Assembly: GCF_007570825.1 (NCBI RefSeq)
Contig: NZ_SUNB01000002.1
Span: 806,001-870,000, forward strand
Source: Pleionea sediminis
GTDB taxonomy: Bacteria > Pseudomonadota > Gammaproteobacteria > Enterobacterales > Kangiellaceae
DNA: 64,000 nt
Reading direction: 5' to 3'
Position numbers and translations under genes: made by a program. The first letter of the stretch is position 1. Each line of letters starts with the position of its first letter. The notes under the pieces are model-generated. The model did not search any database. It saw nothing but the letters and a program-made list of their open reading frames with translations, and was not told the origin of the DNA. Of this stretch, positions 52,808 through 64,000 are shown piece by piece.

Positions 52808-53737
52808 TTAGTCGGTTAACAATGTTATGAGTTGGCTCATATCGGGTTTATAAATTGATGCATTGGCTTCTTTTCGGACCTTTGGTTTGGCATCAAATGC
52901 AACCCCGAGCCCCGCTGCTTCCATCATAGGCAAGTCGTTAGCGCCATCACCAATCGCCCAGACCTCTTCTGACTTAAGCCCTAAAGAATCACGAATTTCT
53001 ATGAGGTGATTTCGCTTTTGGTGACCATCTACAATCGTTCCTAAAACCTTACCCGTCAAAGTACCGCTGTTTTCTTCCAGAGTATTTGCAAATGCATAAT
53101 CGAGACCGAGATCATTTTTTAATTGATTAACAAACGGAACGAAACCACCAGAAACAACAGCTACTTTACAATTATTCGTCTTAGCCCAATTGGTAACCTT
53201 ATTAACCCCCTTGGTCACCGGTAGAGAGCTCGCCAGAGTATCTATAACCTTGAGAGGTAATCCATCAAGCAATGCCACTCGCTCACGCAGACTTTCTGAA
53301 AAATCGAGCTCGCCACGCATCGCGCGCTCAGTTATCTCGGATACTTTGTCATAAAATCCACACTGCCGCGCTAACTCATCAATGCATTCCATTTGTATTA
53401 ACGTCGAATCCATATCAAAAACCATCAGCTTAGGCTTAATAAAACGGTGTTGAGATGCGACTAGCGCATAATTAAAGGACTGACTGGAAAGCCATTCACG
53501 TAGCTTACTGAAAGCAATTTCATCCATCCAAAGCAATACTTCAAAACTAGCTTCGGTCAAACGAATAACTTTAAAAGCATCCACCTTAGTCAGATGCATT
53601 ATCTTATTAAGATCTGGAAAATCCAGAGTTTGACTATTCCAGATACGCAAGCTGAATTGAGCTTCTTCATTTATTTCTTGAGATACAAACGTCGATTTCT
53701 GGCGAACGAGTGTTTGATTAACAATATCAGAATTCAA
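52808..53737 (-). CDS. serB: Phosphoserine phosphatase SerB
   Basis: SerB performs the last step of serine synthesis. The 309-residue protein has an N-terminal ACT-like extension (about 1-90) and a HAD phosphatase domain: motif I FDMDSTLIQ, motif II VVSGGF, motif III GDGANDLPMM. The only usable start is TTG at 53737; an in-frame stop lies just upstream and no ATG precedes residue 47. The gene converges on the FimX-like gene (28 bases apart) and is divergent from the YtjB/AhpA-like gene. Confidence 0.93.
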   Translation of the reverse strand: MNSDIVNQTLVRQKSTFVSQEINEEAQFSLRIWNSQTLDFPDLNKIMHLTKVDAFKVIRLTEASFEVLLWMDEIAFSKLREWLSSQSFNYALVASQHRFIKPKLMVFDMDSTLIQMECIDELARQCGFYDKVSEITERAMRGELDFSESLRERVALLDGLPLKVIDTLASSLPVTKGVNKVTNWAKTNNCKVAVVSGGFVPFVNQLKNDLGLDYAFANTLEENSGTLTGKVLGTIVDGHQKRNHLIEIRDSLGLKSEEVWAIGDGANDLPMMEAAGLGVAFDAKPKVRKEANASIYKPDMSQLITLLTD

Positions 53738-53795
53738 AACAGTGATTCACTTTGCTCCAAAATTATTGCGGCAGTGTATCATTGTTAACCTGGAA

Positions 53796-53824
53796 TTGCT
53801 CTTATGAAAAAATGTGCGCATAAT
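53796..53824 (+). promoter_or_regulatory. Candidate promoter of the YtjB/AhpA-like gene
   Basis: TTGCTC (53796-53801) and CATAAT (53819-53824) are spaced 17 bases apart, 32 bases before the ATG. Confidence 0.35.
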
Positions 53825-53855
53825 TCTATAAGACGCGACTGATACTGAATTTAAG

Positions 53856-55247
53856 ATGACGACTAACGAAGCGCCCAAAACGAATAAAAAACTGCCAACT
53901 TCATTTGCCAAATCCTTGTTATTAATGCTTTTTCTAACCGCAAGTGTATTTTTGTGTGCTTGGCTTTGGTTAACCTCACAGTTAGAAAGCTTACTTCAAC
54001 ATAAAGTTGAAGAAACTGGGCGGCAATTAACACAAGTAGCTGCCATAGCTAGCGCAGAAGCGGTTATCGCAGAAGACACTGTTTTTTTAAAGAAATTAAC
54101 TTCAGAACTAGTAAAAGAAGCTTTCATTAATAAAGTTTCTGTATACCGCATAGACGGAACTCTAATAATCGAAAGTACAACCGATAAAACAGACACTGCC
54201 CCAAAACAGGAACAAAAACCTGAATCAACCGAACTAGCAACAGAAAGTGATGAGCAAAACTTAAAAGATTGGCTGACAGCCCATTTACCCCAATATTTCA
54301 ATGATAATTATCCCTTTATGGTTGAGATAAATTGGGAATCAACATCCGTTGGTTGGTTTGAAATTATTATAAATCGAAAAGAACTCGAACACTCGATACG
54401 TGACTCTAGTTATAAAATAACATTAATCGCAATTATAGGTTTCCTTATAAGCTTATTTTTAGGGCTTTTTATTGTTTGGCGCAGACATCTTGCGCTCAAA
54501 ACATTTGTTAAAGAATTAAAACAAAACGATCAATCAGTGTCAGACTCAGCTATTCACTCACTAGATGAGGCTGCGAGCTCAATAAAGAACAACGATGAGC
54601 GCTCTAAAGATCTACACTTTAAATCGGCATCACTGAAAGGACGGCAGCCAGGAGACAGTCCTAGCCGAGATTTTAAAGGTTGTGTTCAACTATTCCGCAT
54701 TGGTGTTAATGACGATACGCCATTTAAAACAAAACTGGATGCGATCAAAAAATGGCAAGAATTAATTTTTGATGCATCTTCACAATATGGACTGGAAGCA
54801 ACGATCGTCAGAGATCAGCAAATACTGGTAACAGTCTCTAGAGAGCAATTAGCTTCTGCACTAAAACTTGCTTTACTGATTTATCAAATACAACAAAAAC
54901 TGGCAAACAACTCAAGTATTACGGGCCATTGTTTCATGAGAATGGGTGAAGAGAAGGTTGTGCTCAAAAAAGTTAACCCTTTTTACTGTTTAATTGAAGG
55001 CGATAGCTTTAAAGAATTTGAATCGAGTTTATCGCAACAAAAACAGTTTGCCTGGATTAGTAAAAATATCGCAGAAATAATTCCTCGAGGACAGCAAAAG
55101 GATGACATCCTATCTTCAGGATTTTCACTCGATGGTTTTCCAGATGAAACAATAAAAATAAAGCTCGAATCAGTTGCATTGATTGAAAGACAAGCAGAAC
55201 GTTTAGCCAATAAAAGCTGGCCTAAACTTTCTGAGGAATCTTCTTAG
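53856..55247 (+). CDS. YtjB/AhpA-family inner-membrane protein
   Basis: A 463-residue protein with a membrane helix at about residues 19-40, a periplasmic domain of about 150 residues (with a Gln/Glu/Lys-rich low-complexity stretch near 110-130) and a second helix near 187-208, then a large cytoplasmic part. This topology, and the position next to and divergent from serB, fit the SMP/YtjB (AhpA) family. The function is not settled. The cytoplasmic half contains a region (about 270-360) that I cannot assign. The ATG has only a weak site. Confidence 0.72.
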   Translation: MTTNEAPKTNKKLPTSFAKSLLLMLFLTASVFLCAWLWLTSQLESLLQHKVEETGRQLTQVAAIASAEAVIAEDTVFLKKLTSELVKEAFINKVSVYRIDGTLIIESTTDKTDTAPKQEQKPESTELATESDEQNLKDWLTAHLPQYFNDNYPFMVEINWESTSVGWFEIIINRKELEHSIRDSSYKITLIAIIGFLISLFLGLFIVWRRHLALKTFVKELKQNDQSVSDSAIHSLDEAASSIKNNDERSKDLHFKSASLKGRQPGDSPSRDFKGCVQLFRIGVNDDTPFKTKLDAIKKWQELIFDASSQYGLEATIVRDQQILVTVSREQLASALKLALLIYQIQQKLANNSSITGHCFMRMGEEKVVLKKVNPFYCLIEGDSFKEFESSLSQQKQFAWISKNIAEIIPRGQQKDDILSSGFSLDGFPDETIKIKLESVALIERQAERLANKSWPKLSEESS

Positions 55248-55261
55248 AAACAGTTTAAAAT

Positions 55262-56104
55262 TTATGGAATACCACCAAGAGTGTAAGATACGGCATCTTC
55301 AAGATCATCTTGATCGTATTCACTCAACCCCAAAAATCCCAAAACGGATATTTTAATGTTATCCCACTCATAATCCTTATCCACGCCACCCAATCGCCAG
55401 TGTAACTTAACCATATTCTCAGAGACTTTCAGAACAGAAACCAGTGATTTTAGTTTGGGATTCTCAATTGACGAATCATCTAGTAAACGATCAACAGAAT
55501 GATGGTTTTGAACCGCCTGAGAAATGAGCTTCGGTAATTTCCAAACACGAGTAAGACGGTAGCCAGCCGCCGCATGATGCATACCTATTCGACGAAACTC
55601 TTCTCGGACAATTCCTCCATCTTCACGAGAATAGCACTCTGATAATATTTCTTCATAATTCTTAACTTTTTGCGCGATAATAGGGATTCCTACATTGTGG
55701 AACAGACCGAGAGTATAAGCCTCATCTGTTAATCCCAAATTCAACTGCCGACATATAGCAGAAGACACAATCGCTACCGCTGAACTCGATTCCCAAAAGT
55801 TTTCCATATTAAATGACGTTTCAATTTCTTCCATTGAAGCGCGCAACATCATGGATTTGACAATATTAACAACGCGTTCGATGCCTAATAATATAACCGC
55901 TTGATCAATAGAAACTAAAGGAGACTTCAAGCCAAAAAATGGGGAGTTTACGGTCTTTAATACAGCAGCGCTGACTCCAGGATCAGAGCGGATACAAGCA
56001 GCAATATCATCTAGATTAGTACCAGCCAGCTGAATTTCATCAACCAGTTTCGGCTGTGGAGGAATATAAACCCCTTTTAATACATCTTCGGAATTATCAG
56101 GCAC
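55262..56104 (-). CDS. HDOD-domain signalling protein
   Basis: A 280-residue cytoplasmic HDOD protein, a catalytically inactive relative of HD phosphohydrolases used in signalling. The domain spans about residues 14-205: IRSDPGVSAAVLKTVNSPFFGLKSPLVSIDQAVILLG at the start, then TLGLFHNVGIPI, where the HD metal pair is absent, and MHHAAAGYRLTRVWKLP. The start is GTG at 56104. It follows parC on the same strand by 58 bases. The signal it carries is unknown. Confidence 0.88.
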   Translation of the reverse strand: MPDNSEDVLKGVYIPPQPKLVDEIQLAGTNLDDIAACIRSDPGVSAAVLKTVNSPFFGLKSPLVSIDQAVILLGIERVVNIVKSMMLRASMEEIETSFNMENFWESSSAVAIVSSAICRQLNLGLTDEAYTLGLFHNVGIPIIAQKVKNYEEILSECYSREDGGIVREEFRRIGMHHAAAGYRLTRVWKLPKLISQAVQNHHSVDRLLDDSSIENPKLKSLVSVLKVSENMVKLHWRLGGVDKDYEWDNIKISVLGFLGLSEYDQDDLEDAVSYTLGGIP

Positions 56105-56162
56105 AGTCTATTCTCTAAACGCGGCTTATCGCTTAAAGAATAGACCATTTATTGAATTGTGA

Positions 56163-58409
56163 CTAATCACTTACCTCGACTTCCAACAAGTCGACTTTCT
56201 GGAAGCCTCTCGGTAATTTATTCCCTCGTCTCCCACGTTCACCTCGATAATGCTCAAGATCTTTCATCTTTAGCCTCAAATGTCGTTTACCGCTATGAAC
56301 CAAGAGCTCATCTTTCTCTGTAATGACAGCCACATCAACGACAAATTCTTCTCGAGATAACACTCTTGCGGCGGGAATGCTAATGATCTTGTTTCCTTTT
56401 CCTTTTGCTAAACAAGGGAGGTCACGTAGAGGAAAGACCAACATGCGCCCTTCATTTGTCGCAGCAACACAGAATTGCGACTCATAATCGGTAACCACTT
56501 TAGGAGTGATAACCTTTGCGCCTTTTGGCAGACTTAACAGCGCCTTTCCATTTTTATTTCGAGTGACAAAATCTTCAAATTTACCAACAAATCCATATCC
56601 AGCATCTGACGAAATTAAAAACAAGTCCTCATTTTGCCCCATTGTAGCCGCAACAAATACAGATCCTGCGACTGGATTAAAGCGTCCAGATAAAGGTTCT
56701 CCTTGTCCTCTAGCCGACGGTAAAGTATGAGCCGCCAAAGCGAAGCTTCTTCCTGTCGAATCAAAAAACACAGCTTGTTGATTGCTTTTACCCTCGGCAC
56801 TCGATAAAAACTTATCTCCAGAGCGATAATTTAAGTTTTCAGCATCAACGTCATGACCTTTTGCACAACGTGCCCAGCCTTTTTCGGACAAGACAACAGT
56901 CACGGCTTCAGCAGGAACAAGATCACTTTCATCCAATGCTTTAGCTTCTTTTCGCTCCACGATTGGTGACTTTCGGTCATCACCAAACTCTTTTGCGGTA
57001 GCTTTAATTTCCTTTTTAACTAAGGTTTTTAATCGGCGTGCAGAACCTAATATTTTTTCTAACTCATCTCGCTCTTTTGAAAGCTCATCTTGTTCCGATT
57101 TAATTTTCATTTCTTCCAAACGAGCCAACTGCCTTAACTTAGTATCTAGAATATAGTTCGCTTGAATTTCTGTTAATTTAAATCGTTTCATGAGCTTTTG
57201 CTTTGGCTCATCTTCCGTTCGAATAATATGAATAACTTCATCTATATTTAAAAAGGCAATTAACATTCCTTCTAATAAATGCAAACGGTCATTCACTTTG
57301 TTCAGTCGGTGATTTAAACGGCGACGAGTAGTTTCAGTCCTAAACTCAAGCCACTCTGAGATAAATCGATTTAATGGTTTTACTTGAGGACGATTATCAA
57401 TGCCAATAACATTCATATTGACTCGATAATTTTTCTCTAAATCAGTCGTCGCAAACAAATGACGCATCAATGCATCTGTATCAATACGATTAGAGCGAGG
57501 TACAACAACAAATCGAGTTGGTGTTTCGTGATCCGACTCATCTCGCAAATCACTTACCATAGGGAGCTTTTTAGCCTGCATTTGCTGGGCTATTTGCTCC
57601 ATCACCTTATTACCAGATACCTGATGAGGCAGAGCAGTAATAACAATTTCACCATCTTCTGTGTGGTACTTAGCGCGCATCTTAATACTGCCGCGACCCG
57701 TTTCATAAAGTTTTATAATATCTTCCTTGGGCGTGATCACTTCTGCCGAAGTGGGATAATCAGGTCCTTTAATATATTCACAAACTTCCTCAACTGAAGC
57801 TTTAGGATTATCAAGCATATGGATACATGCATCCGCTACTTCACGTAAGTTATGCGGAGGAATGTCAGTTGCCATACCAACAGCGATTCCGGTCGTCCCG
57901 TTAAGTAATAAATTAGGCAAACGCGCGGGTAATATTTGCGGCTCCGACATAGTTCCATCAAAGTTAGGAATCCAATCGACAGTGCCTTGCCCAAGTTCGC
58001 TAAGTAGCACTTCGGAATATTTAGATAAACGGGATTCGGTATAACGCATTGCTGCAAATGATTTTGGGTCATCGGGAGATCCCCAGTTTCCTTGCCCATC
58101 AACTAATGGATATCGATAGGAAAATGGTTGAGCCATCAACACCATAGCTTCGTAACAAGCGGAATCGCCATGAGGGTGAAACTTACCTAATACATCACCA
58201 ACAGTACGCGCAGACTTCTTATATTTCGCTGTTGCCTTTAGCCCCAACTCGCTCATTGCATAAACAATTCGTCTTTGTACCGGCTTAAGACCATCACCAA
58301 TGTGCGGCAAAGCTCGATCCATAATGACGTACATTGAATAATTTAAATAAGCTTTTTCTGTAAACTCAGCGAGCGACTGACGCTCCACGCCTTCAAAGTT
58401 AAAATCCAT
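56163..58409 (-). CDS. parC: DNA topoisomerase IV subunit A
   Basis: ParC is the breakage-reunion subunit that decatenates daughter chromosomes. The 748-residue protein has the catalytic Tyr in [13 protein letters not shown] (about residue 121), the quinolone-region [12 protein letters not shown] with Ser (wild-type-looking), and [19 protein letters not shown]. The C-terminal beta-pinwheel is present. ATG at 58409 gives the usual start. It is 18 bases after parE. Confidence 0.96.
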   Translation of the reverse strand: MDFNFEGVERQSLAEFTEKAYLNYSMYVIMDRALPHIGDGLKPVQRRIVYAMSELGLKATAKYKKSARTVGDVLGKFHPHGDSACYEAMVLMAQPFSYRYPLVDGQGNWGSPDDPKSFAAMRYTESRLSKYSEVLLSELGQGTVDWIPNFDGTMSEPQILPARLPNLLLNGTTGIAVGMATDIPPHNLREVADACIHMLDNPKASVEEVCEYIKGPDYPTSAEVITPKEDIIKLYETGRGSIKMRAKYHTEDGEIVITALPHQVSGNKVMEQIAQQMQAKKLPMVSDLRDESDHETPTRFVVVPRSNRIDTDALMRHLFATTDLEKNYRVNMNVIGIDNRPQVKPLNRFISEWLEFRTETTRRRLNHRLNKVNDRLHLLEGMLIAFLNIDEVIHIIRTEDEPKQKLMKRFKLTEIQANYILDTKLRQLARLEEMKIKSEQDELSKERDELEKILGSARRLKTLVKKEIKATAKEFGDDRKSPIVERKEAKALDESDLVPAEAVTVVLSEKGWARCAKGHDVDAENLNYRSGDKFLSSAEGKSNQQAVFFDSTGRSFALAAHTLPSARGQGEPLSGRFNPVAGSVFVAATMGQNEDLFLISSDAGYGFVGKFEDFVTRNKNGKALLSLPKGAKVITPKVVTDYESQFCVAATNEGRMLVFPLRDLPCLAKGKGNKIISIPAARVLSREEFVVDVAVITEKDELLVHSGKRHLRLKMKDLEHYRGERGRRGNKLPRGFQKVDLLEVEVSD

Positions 58410-58427
58410 AACGACGACTCACCTCTT

Positions 58428-60395
<1,968 letters not shown>

Positions 60396-60473
60396 TTATG
60401 AAGTACAGCTCAAAAAATTTCCGAAGATTTACCCGAAGTTTGGGGAGGTGTTTAAAATGCGTACAAAAAGGGG

Positions 60474-61310
60474 TTAATAGCCTTTAATCGAATAGTCGAC
60501 AGTAAATTCAATATCATCGATACGATGCAGTAAAGACTCTACTCGTCCATCTTCATGTAGTGTCAAGTATCGATACCCCGGGCTTTCATCACCGGCAGAA
60601 AAATCTTTCGAGCCGGGCCTAAACTGAACGCATGTTGAGGGAGTTGAGATGAGTTGCACCCCTTGACTTTCACCATTGAAATCTTGATGCACATGCCCCC
60701 AAAGAAAGCATACTTTATTTTCATGACTTTTAACTCGCTTGAATAACTCTTCGGCATTTTTAATACCTAAATTATCCAGCCAGTTACTCCCAACATTAAC
60801 TGGTTGATGGTGCATTACTACAAGTAAATGGAGCTCGGGGTATTCACTAACGGCTTCTTCAACCAAAGACAAATCGTCGTCTGACAAATTTCCATAAACC
60901 TTTTTGGGCACAGATGTATCAAGCAAGACAATTTGCCAGTTGCCTGCCAATATTCTTTTATGAGGATAGATTGAATCGCCCTTGAGTGTCGTAGCCATTA
61001 ACTCTGGAGAATCATGATTACCCGGTATCCAAAACGTCGGCTTTTCCAATGATCCAATTTTTGATGCAATATAGCGGTATGATTCTTCAGATGCGTCCTG
61101 AGACAAATCACCTGTGGCGAGAAAAAAGTCAGGAGCCAACTCCTCTTTACTGATGCGCCCCAAAACCGCCTCAAAACTGTGCCGAGTATCAAGCCCAAGT
61201 AATTTCCCCTTCTCTTCGGAAAATATGTGGCTATCGGTCCATTGCACAATTCTCACGCAATGCATGCTTTGAGTGTCTAGCTTCTTGGCTAAAGTGGCTA
61301 CCGAACTCAT
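60474..61310 (-). CDS. cpdA: 3',5'-cyclic-AMP phosphodiesterase CpdA
   Basis: CpdA hydrolyses cAMP. The 278-residue protein shows the metallophosphoesterase motifs in order: TDSH, ATGDLSQD, WIPGNHD, VVMHHQP and WGHVHQDFNG. The ATG (61310) has AGGG six bases upstream and is nine bases after the DUF1249 stop. The first 18 residues precede the domain and are a little longer than in many homologues; an internal ATG at residue 16 is possible. Confidence 0.93.
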   Translation of the reverse strand: MSSVATLAKKLDTQSMHCVRIVQWTDSHIFSEEKGKLLGLDTRHSFEAVLGRISKEELAPDFFLATGDLSQDASEESYRYIASKIGSLEKPTFWIPGNHDSPELMATTLKGDSIYPHKRILAGNWQIVLLDTSVPKKVYGNLSDDDLSLVEEAVSEYPELHLLVVMHHQPVNVGSNWLDNLGIKNAEELFKRVKSHENKVCFLWGHVHQDFNGESQGVQLISTPSTCVQFRPGSKDFSAGDESPGYRYLTLHEDGRVESLLHRIDDIEFTVDYSIKGY

Positions 61311-61319
61311 GAGAAGCCC

Positions 61320-61835
61320 TCAATTCTCAGCGTAAGTTATGACAGGCATAACCACCTGCTCAGTTTCATGATGAAAACATCGACGAAGAAATTGATTCAA
61401 TAATTCGTTACGTTGATATTTGTCATCTGGATAATGCTGAACTTGCTTTGGGTAAGCATGTGACGAACGTGGAGCGTGATTACGGTTGGGCTCCAAAACT
61501 TCAGCCATTTGTGCGTCGTGATATAAACGAACGCGCATTTTTACCGGACTCACCCACTCTGACTTTAAAAGCTCAACAGATAAATTCAGAGTTGTGGTGT
61601 AGCGCGTTTCTTCATAAATCTCGATATGGAAGGGTAACGTTGCGGCAGAATCGTCCTCTATCAAAGCTGCATTAACTTGAGAAGAATCAGCGTGATTCTC
61701 CTTCGGCTCTTGAGATAAGTTAAGCAAGCGAATCATTAGCGCGTAATTCACCTCACACTGAGCCATATACTCAGTCAAATCAGGAACATACTTTCGATTT
61801 AATCGATCCATTGGCGATGCCATAAACTTGCTCAA
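61320..61835 (-). CDS. DUF1249 (YqiB-like) protein
   Basis: A 171-residue cytoplasmic protein of the DUF1249 family. It has MCQ-like central RLNRKYVPDLTEYMAQCEVNYALMIRLL, ETRYTTTLNLSV, MRVRLYHDAQMAEVLE, and the closing YPDDKYQRNELLNQFLRRC. The family is nearly always found between nudF and cpdA, as here, and its function is unknown. The gene is 67 bases after nudF. Confidence 0.9.
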   Translation of the reverse strand: MSKFMASPMDRLNRKYVPDLTEYMAQCEVNYALMIRLLNLSQEPKENHADSSQVNAALIEDDSAATLPFHIEIYEETRYTTTLNLSVELLKSEWVSPVKMRVRLYHDAQMAEVLEPNRNHAPRSSHAYPKQVQHYPDDKYQRNELLNQFLRRCFHHETEQVVMPVITYAEN

Positions 61836-61902
61836 TACTACCTACTCTAGCTTATTTTGGGGCACTTATGAGATAAAAAACCTCGAATCCCGCAGATTAC
61901 CA

Positions 61903-62514
61903 TTAAAATCGTTCTAAATGTGACTCATTTAACATCAGCCACTGCACACCGATAATCGTCATTGCATTATTCAGGCGCCCTTCTTTTAGCCTATTATACG
62001 CTTTATCAAAGCTCAATTTATGAACTTTAATATCTTCATGCTCATGATCCAACCCTCCAAAATCAACAGCTTGAGTCGAATCCACCAAACCACAGAAAAG
62101 ATAAACATCTTCATCTGTACCTCCTGGGCTTACCCAATAATGATGCATCGGAATCAAGTTTATTGGCTTACAACCAGCTTCTTCGTCTGACTCTCTCATC
62201 GCAACATCCTCAGGAGATTCTCCTGGTTCAACGATTCCTGCAACCAATTCGACTAACCAAGGGTTTTGGGCATCTGCAGCGGCAGCACCAGCTCGAAACT
62301 GCTCAACAAAAATTACCTGACGTTGAATCTTATCAACAAGTAAAACCCCCACGGCCGAGCCTCTCATAAACACTTCGCGCACAACATTTGTCATTCGCTC
62401 ACCGCTAAAAGTGTCGTATTCAAAAACAAAGCGGTTTACCTTGAAAAAGTCTTTGTAAGCGACAGATTTATCCATCACCTTAAAGGAAAGAGAGGTACTT
62501 TTAGGATTAGACAT
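61903..62514 (-). CDS. nudF: ADP-ribose pyrophosphatase (Nudix)
   Basis: NudF hydrolyses ADP-ribose. The 203-residue protein has the Nudix box GIVEPGESPEDVAMRESDEEAG (about residues 92-113; all conserved Glu present) and the family features FVEQFRAGA upstream and YWVSPGGTDEDVYLFCG downstream. It heads the nudF-DUF1249-cpdA-parE-parC series on the minus strand and is divergent from the methyltransferase gene. Confidence 0.94.
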   Translation of the reverse strand: MSNPKSTSLSFKVMDKSVAYKDFFKVNRFVFEYDTFSGERMTNVVREVFMRGSAVGVLLVDKIQRQVIFVEQFRAGAAAADAQNPWLVELVAGIVEPGESPEDVAMRESDEEAGCKPINLIPMHHYWVSPGGTDEDVYLFCGLVDSTQAVDFGGLDHEHEDIKVHKLSFDKAYNRLKEGRLNNAMTIIGVQWLMLNESHLERF

Positions 62515-62665
62515 ACTTCAGATCCTGGAAAATGCTCGTAGCATTTATCGGTTAAATCGTTATACTGCGACTATAATCATAAAAAGCTTGTCTCTCAAGC
62601 AGTTAGCTGAGAGTTTGATGCGAAATAGTGCTGTTGACCCGATTTAACGAATAAATAAACAAAAT

Positions 62666-63319
62666 ATGAATATTGAGAAAGCACGCTACAACATGATTGA
62701 GCAACAAATTCGCACCTGGAATGTATTTGATCCCACAGTTCTAAACTTAATGGCAAGTATTCCTCGAGAGATATTTGTTCCTCCTGAGCAAAAGTCGATG
62801 GCGTTCGCTGACCTGTCAATATCTCTGCCACATAAGCAACAAATGTATACACCTAGAGAAGAGGCCAGAATGCTTCAGTCTCTTGAATTGAAGCCTGATG
62901 ACAAGGTCCTTGAAATAGGTACAGGAACTGGGTTCACAGGAGCTCTTATCGCTTCTATCGCGAAAAAACTAGTAACCGTAGATTGCTTCGTGGATTTTAT
63001 AACGCTTGCCGATCAACACTTTCGGCGAATGAGCTTAAAAAATGTAATCGCCGAAATAATTGATATTTCTGAAGGTTGGCACCCTTCAGAGCATTTTGAT
63101 GCCATAGTTATAACTCCGGCAATTAAATTTCCTCCAAAAGAGTTGGTGGCTCAATTAAAACCCGAAGGACGCTTATTTTGTATCGAAGGAGAGCCAAATA
63201 ATCAGTATGCAAAACTGTATAGATTTGGTGCAAACCAAGAATTAACCTCAAAGTTTCTCTTTGAAATTAACACTCCCCAAGTAGTGCAGGCACAAACTGA
63301 AAAGTCCTTTGTCTTTTAG
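62666..63319 (+). CDS. Protein-L-isoaspartate O-methyltransferase family protein
   Basis: A 217-residue SAM-dependent methyltransferase of the PCMT type. MIEQQIRTWNVFDPTVLNLM is the usual N-terminus, motif I is VLEIGTGTGFTGAL, and a ITPAIKFPP-like segment replaces the typical VTAAP motif. Proteins of this sub-type sit beside tolC in many gammaproteobacteria, so it may be a specialised relative rather than the isoaspartyl-repair enzyme. ATG at 62666 lacks a strong ribosome site. Confidence 0.82.
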   Translation: MNIEKARYNMIEQQIRTWNVFDPTVLNLMASIPREIFVPPEQKSMAFADLSISLPHKQQMYTPREEARMLQSLELKPDDKVLEIGTGTGFTGALIASIAKKLVTVDCFVDFITLADQHFRRMSLKNVIAEIIDISEGWHPSEHFDAIVITPAIKFPPKELVAQLKPEGRLFCIEGEPNNQYAKLYRFGANQELTSKFLFEINTPQVVQAQTEKSFVF

Positions 63320-63475
63320 GCTTCGATTAATTTCAACATTCATTTACAATTGCGCAATATTCTCTGACATAATTTCAGGTAACTTATTTAGTAACAACGA
63401 GACTAAAACAATAATTTTAACGTAGAAATTGGGAATATCTTAGTCGATATGGGCTTTCAACAACGGAGAATCATT

Positions 63476-64000
63476 TTGAATAAACAAATTAAGTGGCTAT
63501 CTGCCGCTGGTATTTTATTGTCAGCGAGCTTTCAATCAGTGTTTGCCACAGGGCTTTTAGAAGTATATCAACAAGCAACACGTAACGACCCTAAAATATT
63601 GGCCAGCGAGATGGGACTGAAAGCGACTGAAGAACGCGTAAACCAGAGCTTTTCATCTTTACTGCCACAATTATCGGGAAGAGTCTTCTTGTCTCAACGC
63701 GACTCTCAAAGCGTCGATGACGATTTAGAACCTTTTCAAAACAAGTCTGAAACTCAAGGATACTCGCTACAATTAACCCAAGTGATTTACGATCATAGTA
63801 TCTGGAAAGGATTAAAAATCACTAAAAAGCAGGCCCTAAAAGCTGGTGTCGATCACGAAGCTAGCAAACAAGATCTTATTATTCGAGTAGCTGAAGCCTA
63901 TTTCAATGTCCTTTCAGGCCAAGATGGTGTGGAGTTTTCATCTGCTGAAATGAAAGCTATTAAGCAAGAATTAGAGCAAACAAAGCAAAAGTTCGAAGTT
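63476..64000 (+). CDS. tolC: Outer-membrane channel protein TolC (N-terminal part)
   Basis: TolC forms the trimeric outer-membrane channel for drug efflux and type I secretion. The visible 175 codons start with TTG at 63476, with GGAG seven bases upstream. A signal peptide (LSAAGILLSASFQSVFA, cleaved near FAT-G) precedes LLEVYQQATRNDP, LLPQLSGRV, LQLTQVIYDHSIWKGLK and RVAEAYFNVLSGQD, which match the first barrel/coil repeat of TolC. The frame remains open at the window edge. Confidence 0.93.
   Translation, partial: MNKQIKWLSAAGILLSASFQSVFATGLLEVYQQATRNDPKILASEMGLKATEERVNQSFSSLLPQLSGRVFLSQRDSQSVDDDLEPFQNKSETQGYSLQLTQVIYDHSIWKGLKITKKQALKAGVDHEASKQDLIIRVAEAYFNVLSGQDGVEFSSAEMKAIKQELEQTKQKFEV

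Noticed and set aside
52786-52819. Inverted repeat TTAACCG / CGGTTAA between fimX-like gene and serB
   Set aside because: The right arm is in the serB coding end and there is no U-run; weak as a terminator.

Overview
The window is a 64 kb piece of an AT-rich (by eye about 40% GC) gammaproteobacterial chromosome. The evidence is the gene order purA / hflC-hflK-hflX-hfq-miaA-mutL-amiB-tsaE-nnr / orn, rsgA, motA-motB, psd, serB, parC, parE, cpdA, nudF, tolC, together with an EF-P lysylation set (epmA, efp, epmB). From memory, the same backbone order occurs around purA-fimX-parE in Pseudomonas. TonB receptors, secreted hydrolases, a subtilisin and FimX/PilZ-type proteins suggest a free-living, probably marine, surface-associated bacterium. 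A relative of Kangiella, Pleionea or Aliikangiella is possible, but that placement is a guess. No tRNA, rRNA, CRISPR array, insertion sequence or prophage was seen.

Layout. Bases 1-13504 are conserved housekeeping genes: purine synthesis, FtsH-modulating HflKC, Hfq, tRNA modification, mismatch repair, cell-wall amidase, metabolite repair, Orn, pterin dehydratase and RsgA. Bases 13642-24611 are the first accessory block: a small unknown protein, an exported amidohydrolase, a 1.1 kb non-coding stretch, an exported lipase, two TonB-dependent receptors, an EamA exporter and a PLP-dependent sulfur amino-acid enzyme. Bases 24706-27957 return to the backbone (motA-motB with a DUF924 gene, psd). Bases 28243-45591 are the second and larger accessory block: a membrane diguanylate cyclase, a solute-binding protein, an acetyltransferase, a Xre/RES toxin-antitoxin pair followed by a small ORF and a DUF5610 gene, a STAS-like protein, a subtilisin with tandem C-terminal repeats, MsrB, a secreted protein with an internal duplication, an AraC regulator, a beta-propeller lipoprotein, and a MipA-DUF3019-response regulator-kinase operon. 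Bases 45775-48458 hold epmA-efp-epmB. Bases 48719-64000 are backbone again: PilZ protein, FimX-like protein, serB, a YtjB/AhpA-like protein, an HDOD protein, parC, parE, cpdA, DUF1249, nudF, a methyltransferase and the start of tolC.

How the parts connect. EpmA and EpmB modify Lys34 of the EF-P encoded between them. The PilZ and FimX-like genes probably form a c-di-GMP effector pair for surface motility, next to flagellar motor genes and a separate active-looking diguanylate cyclase. The MipA operon looks like a self-contained envelope-stress two-component module with a candidate RstA-like operator. The least explained parts are the toxin-antitoxin/DUF5610 operon, the duplicated secreted protein behind a 29-bp palindrome, and the repeat region of the subtilisin.
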